From contig NW_006920883.1 of the NCBI RefSeq assembly GCF_000417875.1, forward strand, positions 216,128-280,127: a stretch of 64,000 bases of DNA, read 5' to 3'. Of this stretch, positions 1 to 9,386 are shown in pieces; within the stretch, counting starts at the first letter, position 1, and the number at the start of each line of letters is the position of its first letter. A program made the position numbers and the translations under genes. The notes below the pieces were generated by a model. That model had not been told where the DNA came from. It saw only the letters and a list, made by a program, of their open reading frames with translations, and ran no database searches. This DNA comes from Pseudozyma flocculosa PF-1. Lineage: Eukaryota > Basidiomycota > Ustilaginomycetes > Ustilaginales > Ustilaginaceae.

Positions 1-1829
1 CGTCGACGGTGAAGATGGTGTGGTCGTTTTCCTCGACGTTGGCCTCGGTGCACTCCTTCTCCACCGCGGCAATTGTTGCCAGATCGTCCTTGAACGGCTC
101 GAGACTCGCCTGCAGGTGCTTGACCTCGTCCAGCTGACGCTCAAGGTCTCCTTCGAGACCTGCGATGCCGCCGGCAATCTCGCGCAGCCGCCCCTCGAAG
201 TCGTTGGCGGCACGGGCAAACTTGAGCCGCAGGTTCTCCTTGGCGTTGCGGATCTCGGCGTTGATGGCCCGGCTCCTTTGCGCCTCGGATCTGGCCAGCG
301 TCTGCCAGGCCGCATCGATATCGGCCTGAGCGAGGCCCTCGGACGGCACCCACTCGCGCAGGTGGTAGGTCTTGAGCTTGGTCTGGATGTTGCCGAGCAG
401 CGCCGCGAGGTCGGTCCGCTCGCGCACCCACATGCGCTTGACGCCGTGCTTGTACTCGTTGAACGTCGTCAGCTGTGAGCGAGCGTCGGCGTAGGTGCCG
501 AGGAAGGTCGCTGCGGCCCAAGCCTGCTGCACGTCGCGCATCGCGTTGATCAGCTGTACAGCAGCGTACGAAGCGGCGCGGGGGGTGGGGCGAGGTATCG
601 CATGTCAGCGAAGATTCGACGAACGAGGAACGGCAAAGTTGAACGGGCGATCCCTCTGCCCCGTCGGCCGCAGCACTCACCTCTCTCGCCCTCCGCTCGT
701 AGTCCTGCTGCATGACCCAGGCGCTCTGCATGACGTCGGCAAAGGTGGCGACCCTGCGGCTGACGACCTCGGCCTGCTCCATGGAGCTGAAAGCATGGAA
801 GTACTGGGCGACGTACGTCATGACACTGCGCTCGTCGGGCTTGGCGCGGTCGCAGAGGTCCTCGACGTCGAGCAGCTGCGGAATGCCAAGGTGCTGCTCG
901 GCCACCTCAAACGCCTGTCGCGTGCAGGCGTGCGGGTCAGACTTGGGCAGCGCGTCGTAGTTGAGCAGGTCCGGTCGATGGCGGTGGATGAGCGCGCAGA
1001 GTGCGAGGCCGTCTTTGAAGGAGCTGGTGAAGTTGACCACCTCGACCTCCTTGTAGGGGGCCGTCTTGCGCTGGCACCAGAGCAGCAGACCCTCTTTGGC
1101 GGTGACACCCTCCTCGCTGTCGGTGTTCAAAGCCGAAAGGGCGAAGGAAGTCGTCAGCAGCGTCTCGCTACCAAAACTACGGCTGTGCTGCGCTCGCAAG
1201 CGGTCTCGTGGCTCGCTCACCTGATGTCAGCGATCGTGAAGCGCAGAATCAGCGTCCAGATCATTCCGAGGATCAGCTTGAGGTTGCCATCGACAATGTC
1301 TGCGGTAGGGAAAGGCGGGGAAAGTGTGGCCGGATCGGGCAAGGGAGGGGCGTGGCCTGTTCCGTCAGCGTGCTCGGGCCACACGAGGCCTGGGCGTTGT
1401 GCGGCGGCCCTCTCACCTTCTGCCCCGACGTTTGTGAGGACGACGCCGCGGCTCTTGATGAACTCGAGGGCGAGGTTGACGTTTTCGGCCATCTGCACGC
1501 GCATCCGCGGCGTCTTGTAGTAGCGGCCGAGGCTGACGTCGCCCATGATCTCCATGAGCTGGACCAGCTTGACGCCGTCCGACAGGTCGGTGGTGAGCGA
1601 CGTCATGGGCGGAATCTGCCTCGATTCGAGCTTGGTATTGAGCCTGGGAGGTCAGAGGGGCGTGTGATCGGATCGATGAGCCATGTGTGGCCATGGTATC
1701 AATTCCACAGGCTTCGAAGCACATCCCCTGGCGAGCCTACCATTTGGTGAAGGTCTTTGCCTGGACCTCTTCCCAGCCTCGATCCTGGTCGGGCAGGCCG
1801 ACAAGGGTCGAAGTGCGCTTGTATGCCAT
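1..1829 (-). CDS. ain1: alpha-actinin (5' part; 3' end beyond window)
   Basis: Actin-filament cross-linking protein of contractile rings and actin bundles. The N-terminal actin-binding region is clear: two calponin-homology (CH) domains, with CH1 motifs such as DIVDGNLKLILGMIW and CH2 motifs such as EEGVTAKEGLLLWCQRKT and DGLALCALIHRHRPDLL. A helical spectrin-repeat-like rod follows (RDVQQAWAAATFLGTYADA onward) and runs off the left edge; the EF hands would lie outside. The coding exons I derive on the minus strand are 1741-1829, 1417-1643, 1221-1299, 681-1116 and 1-553; each junction is GT-AG and keeps the frame. The ATG at 1827-1829 is chosen because the next residues (AYKRTSTLVGLP) lead directly into CH1. 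Family assignment is firm; the exact start is probable. Confidence 0.9.
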
Positions 1830-3772
1830 GTCGAGTCGCGACTGCGGCCGGGGCCTGCGGGACGGGGTCGGTAGGAAGGGTGTGTCGCCTCTCGAAGCCC
1901 ACGTAGACTCGGTGGCAAGAGTCGGCCTTGGATCTTCTGAGTGCGGCGAGTGCTGGTGTTGGTGCTGGTGCTACACTGGTGCTACGCCTTCTAGCTGAGC
2001 AGCGAGGTGCGGGCCTCAGCAGATGCCCTAGTGGCGGGCGAGCGATGCGGTCGTGGATGAGCGTGATGCGGTAGATGTGATGGGCGGGCAGTCTGGGTCG
2101 AGTAGCGAGCTTGGTCTGCGGGCAGGCGCGAGGTAAGCTAGGTGGCGAGGGAGGGTCGGAAGAGAGGAGCGGAGGTCAAGTGGAGCGGCGGCCGAGAGAG
2201 GGTAGTTAAGTTGGAAGTTGAGGCGCCGACAAACACACGCGCGCGACCAACGGGGTGTTGGTCTCTCTCTGCTCGAACCCTTTGCCTGCTTGCCTGCTTG
2301 CCTGCTTGCCTGCTTGCCTGCTTGCCTGCTTGCCTGCTTGCCTGCTTGCCTGCTTGCCTGTGTGCTGGCCGGCTGCTTCTTCCATCTCCTCGAAGCTCGC
2401 CTGCCCGCCCCTTAGTTGCCTGCCTCTTCTGCTTCAGGCCCCGGCCCAACCGCCCTCGAAAAATAAAAATAAAAATCCGAAGCAGCGGTCGGCTGCGAGG
2501 CACAGGCCACCCACCGGCCAGCCTCGCCGCCATTCTCGCCAGGTGCGGGGGCAAGGCCTTGCTTGCTGGCCCTGTCGGACGACGCGCCTCCTCGCAGCCC
2601 CGCCTTTTGGCCGCTCGACCATCGTCGAGCATGGCATCGTCATCACGACGACAGTGGAGACGACGGCGACGGTGACGGCGACGGCGACGGTTGGTGATGG
2701 TGGCCGGCCGTTGCGCGCGTGCTGGCCGTACTCGTGGCCAGCGTACGTTGGCTGCGTGAAACAAGCGGGCGTCGGCGGTGGGCTGTCGGCCCGTCTCCTG
2801 AGGAACCCTAGCCTCGTTGTATCCACCCGCCTGCTTGCCTGCTTGCCTGGCCTGCTGGCTGGGCTGTCTGCAGGGCACGCGCAGCTCGAGCCGCCGACCC
2901 GAAGCTGCTGCCGACCTGCCTAGGCCAGGCCAGGTGTGGCTCTGCCCGCCTTCTTGCTTGTCTTGGCTTGGCCTTAGCTTCTCTTCTTGGCCGGCCCGCC
3001 GTTTGGGCGCAGCCAGCTGATCCGCGCAGCCCGTCGAAGCTGGAACATCCGGCCGGCCTTTGGGCCTGCTCGTACCCACCCCCCTCTCCCCTCCCTCTCT
3101 CCCCTCCTCCAACCGTCCGGGCGTCGTGGTATCGGCTGCGTCCATCCCACTTGCCCCCTCCCTACCTCTTTGGCCGCACCGCGCCCCTCTTCATCCCCCG
3201 TTCTTGGCTCGCCGCCCCCTACCGCGCGTGCCACGCACTACTGCCCGTTCGACACCTTGGCACGGGCCCTTGTCGACCGGACCGCAGAGACCAAACAGCA
3301 CGAGGGGTCCGATCCCTAATCTCGTGCCTTCGGCTGCCTCGCGATTCGATCCGGCCTGGACCGCTACCACCATCGCACAGCCACCAGGAGTGTCCCGGAA
3401 ACACGCGACGATCCAACGACTCCATCACGACAAGGACACCTAGTTCCGCCCCCGCCAGCGCGAGTCTTGTTATACCCACCCTAGATCGGCACCCGCTCTC
3501 TGACGGATCGGATCGGCCAAACTTCGCCGCCATCACGAACCCCTCTCACCGCCCAGAATCCACATCTTCCTCTTGTGCCATCTCGCCATCGCACGATCAC
3601 AATCCGCTGCCGGTCAGCCAACCAACATCACCGCAGCCGCTGCAGCCGCTTCCCGAACCGACCAGATCCGTCGCTCATGCTCCGTCCCACGCCGAAGAGC
3701 CAGGGCAATCACCAGCGCGACTGATTCTGGACCGTCACCCCGTTCCAGCTCGACGGCCGAGATACCCTTCCG
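1830..3772. other. intergenic / divergent promoter region
   Basis: Lies between the alpha-actinin start (-) and the Ser-rich protein start (+), so it should hold both promoters. It contains an octamer minisatellite (2283-2360) and, from about 3060 to 3770, a strongly C/T-rich stretch on the + strand typical of a fungal promoter or 5' UTR. ORFs here are low-complexity shadows; I see no gene. Confidence 0.6.
2283..2360. repeat. octamer minisatellite (TGCCTGCT)n
   Basis: About 9.75 uninterrupted copies of the 8-nt unit TGCCTGCT. Related GCCTG/CCTTG-rich tracts recur elsewhere in the window (8586-8622, 23169-23210, and the AGGC tracts near 49075-49090 and 49300-49325), so this looks like a genome-wide low-complexity motif of intergenic DNA. 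Read as protein it gives CLLACLPA-type nonsense, so it is not coding. Confidence 0.9.
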
Positions 3773-6061
3773 ATGAAGGCCCTCTTCTCCGGCTTCGGAA
3801 GGAAGGGCGCCGCTCACTCCCCCGCCGGCGCATCGACAAAAGAGGGCCCCTCGCCATCTCCTCCTAGCCACGCCGACCAGCCTCGCACCCCGCTTCGCCA
3901 CTCCCAGGCGAACAACCACATTTCCGAGAAGCCCGTCCACATCGTGGCCACCCAGAGCAGAGGCGGCGACATCGGCGCGGCCCCCGCACCGACCAGCTCG
4001 GCCTGGCGAACTGACTCCAGAGAAGGCGGTCAGGGTGGCCACGGCGGGGCAAATGGAGCGACGACCGCCGGCGGCAGCAGCAGCAATGGCGTGGGCAGCG
4101 GATCAGATTGGAGCTCCCGTCTGGCAGGCACGATACGAGGGTCGACGCGACGCAGAAAGGAGCGCGGCAAGCTGTCGAGGGACGAGGAGCTGCTGCCGCC
4201 GCATGAGGTGCATGCCATCGGTGAGCCGGGCAACCGCCACCCGCCTTCGAGCTACCGCAATCCGTCCACGCCGCGCAGGGACAGCGCTCGCTCGGATCCG
4301 TACGAGGAAGCCTTCGTCAAGTCTGCAGCTCAGATCGAGCCGCCACTACCGTCGCCCACGGCGGCCAAGCCGCCGAGCCGCTCGTCTTCCTTTCGCAGGA
4401 AGATGTCCGCGGGTCCACGCGCTCACAACGAGCCCTCCTCGAGCACCTTGACGCTGAGGACGTTGAAGTACCCGCCGTCATCTTCGCGGTCGCCTGCTCG
4501 TCCGATGTCGGCTCAAAGCGACGCGAGGACGTCGAATGCATCGTTTGACGGATCCAACCAGAGCGGGTCCGCCCAGCATCGACTCGGCGAGAGGAACGTC
4601 TTCGGCTTCGGCAGCGCCGAAAGCAACGGGCATAGCTCCCCGTCATCAGCGCCTGCAGCCACGGCTCCGCCGCCGCCGCCTCCTCCGATGACGTCCGAGG
4701 AGCTGGCGAACAAGCTCAACGAGCTGGCCGTCTCCAATGCCGACGGTCTGCTGAGCGACGACGAGTACCGAACGCTCCGAGCGGGACTCTTCGAAAAGAT
4801 GATGCAGTTGAACCAGGAGTCGATGCAGGTGCCGCAGGAGCCCAACGTGGGAGGCCTCGGGGCTATGGCAGCATCCATCGGGTCCAGAGTCGAAGCCGGT
4901 CATGCCGGTGCGGATCCCGCCGCCGAGGCTCGCAGCGTCGTCAGCCAGCACCGAGAAGACGGGCGAGCGCCGACGCACGCCAGCCTCAAGGCGTCGAGCT
5001 CGCGCAATTCGACGCTGGGCAACGTCTCGAGCTTCTTCCGCCGCGGCGGCCAACCCGTCCAGAAGCAGTTGAGCGGAGACTCGCTGCTGGGTAGCCCGAC
5101 CAAGGGGTTCGAAGACCGAAGGACGGTCTACAACTCGGCGCCCTCGCTCCTCTCGAGCGGCGACGGCCACTCGGCGCGGCCGAGTTCGTTCCACACCCAC
5201 TACTCGAACCCGGCCAGGTCGAGCCGCGCCTCGACCCTCAGCCGCTTCCGCGCCGGCAGCCAATCGAAGCGTCTTCAGGCCGAAGTCATGGCCGCCGACA
5301 TGGAGCGATCCTACTCGGCGGCGAGGAGCGCCCGGTCGCTGCGGGCCCAGTCGACTCACGACGCTCCGCTTGCGGCCACGGCCTCGACACGTTCCGGGCC
5401 CGGCAAGTTTGGATCGAGCGGCACTCTCCCGGCGAGCGTCAGCTCCTCCGGCAAGCTGGCGGGCTCCCACGACAGCGAGGGCTCCACCACCGCCGCCGAC
5501 CTCTTCGGCGTCGACTATGCCGAAAAGTCGTCGGCCGAGATCCGCGCCGAGATTGCCGTGGTCCAGGCCGAGGGGAGCCGGCTGCTGGACACCTTTGACG
5601 GCCTCGAGCAGACCGTGATCGGCAAGTACCGCATCGACTACGCTGTCCTCAAACGCGCCGTCGACGAGGTCAAGGGCGAGGCGGGCGGCGGCGGCCACCA
5701 CCCTCCTCTCGGCGGCGGGCCGGGGCGCGTGCCGCCGTCTTCCTACCGGCCGCCTCGAGCCTCGAGCCTGTCGCGGCGGTCGTCGGCCCCCGGCGCCTCC
5801 ACCGGCGGCGAGGCCTCCGTCGATGGAGCCAGCCTCTCGGCGTCGAGGCATCAGTTTGGCGCGGCCATGACCTCGTCGCTCAGCGCCGACGACGCCGACG
5901 GCGGCGCTGCGGCCGTGGACCACGAGGTCGAGGCGCTCAAGGCTGAGCTGCGCGAGGTGCTCGAGAAGCGCGACCGTGTGCTGATGCGCTACGAGGAGCG
6001 GACCTCGTTCCTGCGCAGCAAGCTGCGCAGCGCCACGATCCGCGAGGGCCTGCTCAGGTAG
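3773..6061 (+). CDS. serine-rich hypothetical protein with a short conserved helical segment
   Basis: A single 762-codon frame. I do not recognise a named family. Most of the protein is Ser/Pro/Arg-rich and probably disordered, with many basic RRxS/RSxS stretches that could be kinase sites. A compact helical segment at about residues 300-345, after a proline run, reads TSEELANKLNELAVSNADG then LLSDDEYRTLRAGLFEKM; its pattern (helix, DGLLSDDEY, helix) resembles SHOCT-type short domains. A second ordered block at about 580-640 (YAEKSSAEIRAEIAVVQAEG, LLDTFDGLEQTVIGKYR) and a charged C-terminal coiled coil (HEVEALKAELREVLEKRDR) end the protein. A scaffold or regulatory role is possible but only a guess. 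The gene follows a long pyrimidine-rich leader. Confidence 0.75.
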   Translation: MKALFSGFGRKGAAHSPAGASTKEGPSPSPPSHADQPRTPLRHSQANNHISEKPVHIVATQSRGGDIGAAPAPTSSAWRTDSREGGQGGHGGANGATTAGGSSSNGVGSGSDWSSRLAGTIRGSTRRRKERGKLSRDEELLPPHEVHAIGEPGNRHPPSSYRNPSTPRRDSARSDPYEEAFVKSAAQIEPPLPSPTAAKPPSRSSSFRRKMSAGPRAHNEPSSSTLTLRTLKYPPSSSRSPARPMSAQSDARTSNASFDGSNQSGSAQHRLGERNVFGFGSAESNGHSSPSSAPAATAPPPPPPPMTSEELANKLNELAVSNADGLLSDDEYRTLRAGLFEKMMQLNQESMQVPQEPNVGGLGAMAASIGSRVEAGHAGADPAAEARSVVSQHREDGRAPTHASLKASSSRNSTLGNVSSFFRRGGQPVQKQLSGDSLLGSPTKGFEDRRTVYNSAPSLLSSGDGHSARPSSFHTHYSNPARSSRASTLSRFRAGSQSKRLQAEVMAADMERSYSAARSARSLRAQSTHDAPLAATASTRSGPGKFGSSGTLPASVSSSGKLAGSHDSEGSTTAADLFGVDYAEKSSAEIRAEIAVVQAEGSRLLDTFDGLEQTVIGKYRIDYAVLKRAVDEVKGEAGGGGHHPPLGGGPGRVPPSSYRPPRASSLSRRSSAPGASTGGEASVDGASLSASRHQFGAAMTSSLSADDADGGAAAVDHEVEALKAELREVLEKRDRVLMRYEERTSFLRSKLRSATIREGLLR

Positions 6062-6720
6062 GGAGGGCCCCCGCCCAGAACCGTGAAGCCGGCCTCCCTG
6101 CCCGTTCTTCTTGTCGAGGGTTCGCCCCTCCTCGGTCCCCATCCCCTGCTTTGTTTTACCCAGGATCTTCTTTCGCTTTCTTCCTCCTCCTCCTCCTCCG
6201 TCCTTGCCATCCCCCCCTTCTCTTTTCTCCCTTCCTCCTGTAATACTAGAGCACACGGGCCTTTCCCCCACGTTGATCCATGCAAGGACTGACCTCGACG
6301 CCCGGCCTCGCACCGGTGGTCCTCGCTCCTCCATCCCTTCCTCGTGGTCTGAGGCGGCGTGAGTGTGAGCCTCTTTGGGATGCGAGACGGCGTGAGAGCA
6401 AGCAAGGGCGCAAAGAGCGGTGGGATGGCGCGCACGGCTGAGTGGGGAGGGGAGCGGCATCTCGTCATGGTTCGTTTGCAAGGAAGAGGAAAAGGAGGGG
6501 CTCAACAAGGCCGGGCCGAGGATGGACGTCCATCCGTTTCCTGGTGATTGGACGCAGGGTTTCTGGTAGGGCCGTCGGTCGGTCGGTCTTGCCCCATCGT
6601 CGCTGCGCTGCTGCTGCTGCTGCTGCTGCCGCCGCCGATGCAGCATGGGCGGTGGCTGCGGTCTTGTACGGATCTCCCGGGCGACCGGGCTGACGGCGTC
6701 GTCGCTGCTGCGGAGGCGGT
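6062..6720. other. convergent 3' intergenic region
   Basis: Between the stop of the Ser-rich gene and the cofilin stop. Pyrimidine-rich (6155-6240) with a short CTG run at about 6608-6628. No gene seen. Confidence 0.6.
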
Positions 6721-7622
6721 TTAGAACGAGCCACGGTCGACCTTCTCGAGGACTGCAGGAGCAGGCAGAGTGCAGACGCACGAGTCAAGCCAACGAGGTC
6801 AGCATCGCGCCGGGCGCGCTGGGCCATTGCACGCTACTCACCAGTCTCGTAGGAGACCTCGCTGAAGTCGGTGCCCTGGATCTCGGTCGAGATGCCGACG
6901 AGCGACTTTCGCAGGGCGTCCTTGGACGAGGCGTAGATCATCTTCTGCTTGATCTTGGCGTCATCTGGCGACCTGTAGGATGGGAGAGGGGCGAAAAGCG
7001 GACAGCGTTCGGAGGCGGGTCGAAGCGCGGCGGGCTCATGTGTCAGAATCGCCAGCGAGAACAGCCTGGCTGGTCTGGTTGGAGCTGGAACGGCGAGCGA
7101 GGGAAGCTAGACCCCATCGGATCGAAGCCAGCTCGCCCGCCTGCCTGCCAGCCAAACAGACCCCTGCGGGCGGCCCACTCACCAGGCAAAGAAGCAGATC
7201 TTGTTCCTCTTTCCGGCGCCCTCCTTCTCGAACTCAAAGTCGTAGATGGCCCATCGGCACTCGGTCGGCGGGAGCTGGGCGATGAACTCATCGTAGTCGG
7301 ACGAGCTGGACGTCTTCTCGACAATGATCTCGGTGTTGTCGTTGTTGATGGCATAGATGATGAACTTGGCCTGCTTCTTGAGCTTGAGCTCCTGGAACTG
7401 CGAGATGCAGTCCTGGTGGACCTTGACGCCGGACGACTGTCATGTCATGTGTCGAGGGGCCGAAGGATCAGGCAGCGTCGGAGGGATCGATGGGCCGGCG
7501 GCAGGGAAAAGAGTCGAAGCGAGGCGCAATGGACGCACGGTCAGCTCCGCGGGGGCCATGCCACGAGGGCGCACGCTCGAGCAGCCCGAGGTGGACAGCA
7601 AGCGATGCGATGGACGTACCAT
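6721..7622 (-). CDS. COF1: cofilin / ADF actin-depolymerising factor
   Basis: Severs and depolymerises actin filaments. Four coding exons reconstruct a 139-residue protein, the usual fungal cofilin length: 7620-7622 (ATG only), 7183-7436, 6842-6972 and 6721-6752. The protein starts [20 protein letters not shown], contains the ADF core ([30 protein letters not shown]) and the actin-binding long-helix region ([24 protein letters not shown], here beginning [11 protein letters not shown]), and ends in [13 protein letters not shown]. Ser2/Ser3 would be the usual inhibitory phosphorylation region. All introns are GT-AG. The first coding exon holds only the start codon, with its donor GTACGT immediately after it; introns at the very start of cofilin genes are common in fungi. 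Confidence 0.95.
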
Positions 7623-8642
7623 GGTGGGAGATGTGAGCGGAAAGGGTGCGGGTTGGTGGTGGTGGAGGTGGTGTCGGGTGCTGAGGGGTCAGAAGGATCG
7701 ATCGGACGGGGGAGCGTGTGATGGGAGGTCGGAAGGCGGTGTTGATTGGTGTCGGTTGGCCGGGTGGCCGGGGGCCCCCAGCCTGGCTCTGCCTGTCTAC
7801 CTGCCTGCCTGCGTGCATTCGTCGGACGAGGGCGCCGGGGCTGCTCGTTCTCTCTGAGCTCGGACCTGGTCTTCCCCCTGGCCTGCCCTTGCCCTAGCCT
7901 GTGCCTGCGCCTGCGCCTGCGCCTTGCCTGGCCGCCCGGCTGGCGATGGGGGCGTCACGACATCCCGTGTGCGCCTCGCCTGTCCTGGTCTGCCGGCCTG
8001 CTGCCTGACCCCCGCGTGTTGGTCCGGGAGCCGGACGTCGAGGAGGCGGGGCAGCAGCGCGCCGAGGTGATCGAATTGCGCATCGGCTCGGGGCCGAGCA
8101 AGGGCGCTCCTCAGGGTCCCTGCAGGCGGGCGGGTGTTTCTGGGCTGGCCCATGTAGCGAGGCTGGGCCGGCCTGCCGCGCCCAACTGCACCTCCAGGCC
8201 TCTCTGGACACTGCCGCTGGATGCTTGGCCAGGGCTGTGCTGACCCTTGGCAAGTTGGCTGACCGCTCCTCGGAGGAAGGGATCCTCGAGTAGTCGGACG
8301 CTTACCGGCGGAAGGTGGCGAGGTGGACAGCTCGACCTGCGCCGGAAGGCTCCCGTAGGGCCTGGCGGGACTCACACAGCGCGCAGACTGACCGAGGGTG
8401 GCGTCGAGAGCATGGCCAAGCTAAGAAGGTAGGCCAATCGAGATGCCGGCTGCAGCGCACGTACGCTTGCTGGCAAGCCCACTACTCTGAAGGCCGCATA
8501 TTCAGGCTCGAGGCCCGGCCTGACGAGGCTCAGCCGGGCGCGACCATCGACCGAGGCTCGGGCACGAGTTCGGGCGGCGAACAAGGCCTGCCCGGCCTGG
8601 CCTGGCCTGGCCTGGCCTGGGGCGGGCCGTCGAATTCCATCT

Positions 8643-8657
8643 ACGCGTGCGACGCGT
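8643..8657. promoter_or_regulatory. paired MluI cell-cycle boxes (ACGCGT)
   Basis: Two perfect ACGCGT hexamers at 8643-8648 and 8652-8657, about 730 bp upstream of the RNR1 start codon. In ascomycete yeasts this is the binding site of the G1/S factor MBF, and ribonucleotide reductase genes are classical MBF targets. The sites are seen directly; their function here is inferred, and ACGCGT is not rare in GC-rich DNA. Confidence 0.4.
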
Positions 8658-8827
8658 CCGTGATTTGCCTGCTGAACTCGATGAAGTCACAGAAGAGCTG
8701 GGCGGCTGGCTGGCCGGCCTGGTAAGCTTGCAAAGAGCCGGGCGGGGCCAGGCTGTTCAGCGACCTTCGCCCTTGTGAGGCGGACGGCCCGGCGCGTCAG
8801 CGAATTTCCCCTTCTTCTGCTCACTCA

Positions 8828-8847
8828 ACGCGACAAACGCGCGAAAA
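8828..8847. promoter_or_regulatory. MBF/SBF-like ACGCGA / CGCGAAAA sites
   Basis: ACGCGA at 8828-8833 and ACGCGCGAAAA at 8837-8847, about 545 bp before the RNR1 ATG. They resemble degenerate MCB/SCB elements and sit between the paired ACGCGT boxes and the gene. Function is inferred. Confidence 0.3.
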
Positions 8848-9386
8848 CCTTCGGCGGGACGCGCGCGCGTGCGTGGTTTTTCTCAAACGGCGTTAAGGCT
8901 GGCCAGCAGGCTGAGGCCAGGCCGAGGCCAGCCAGCCAGCCAGCCAAGCCAGGCAGGCGAGAAAGCGGCTCGATCTGTTGCTCTCCCTTTCTCAGCCGCC
9001 GTCGCGTCGAGGGCCTGGGCTGGCCTGGCCTGGCGGGCAGGCCGGCTTGGCTTAAAAAGACGACGCCTCCCCCCAACCAACACCTCACCACCTCCCACCA
9101 TTCACCTGTCCCCTTCCCCCTCCGCCATCGCTCCTGCAGCCTTTCTCCCTCGTCTTCTTAGCCATCGCTGTTATACTCCTTACGAGCAGCAGCGCCACCG
9201 CCTTGACAAGCGCGCGCCACCACCACCACCGCCATCTCGCCTCGCCTCGCCGCCACCGCCGCAACGCCACCTCAACCGAGTCGAAGCACACCGCTCTCCT
9301 GGAGACAGCGCAGGTGCAGGCATATCCCGCCCCCCTTTCACCACCGTACCGCCAGGTGAAACCCCCATAGCACATCGTCGCCCACG

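Larger units (their letters stand above)
7623..9386. other. divergent promoter region of cofilin and RNR1
   Basis: 1.76 kb between the cofilin start (-) and the ribonucleotide reductase start (+). Holds a CCTGG pentamer tract (about 8593-8622), several CCTGC/CCAGC low-complexity stretches, ACGCG-type boxes (8643-8657, 8828-8847) and a C/T-rich leader (about 9060-9260) before the RNR1 ATG. ORFs here are short and repetitive; no gene is supported. Confidence 0.6.

Noticed and set aside
2142..2675. Frames through the octamer repeat giving repeated CLLACLPA peptides
   Set aside because: Direct translation of a microsatellite; same text in several frames and no conserved flanks.
4646..6781. 711-codon minus-strand frame
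   Set aside because: Antisense of the Ser-rich gene; composition is that of a codon shadow.
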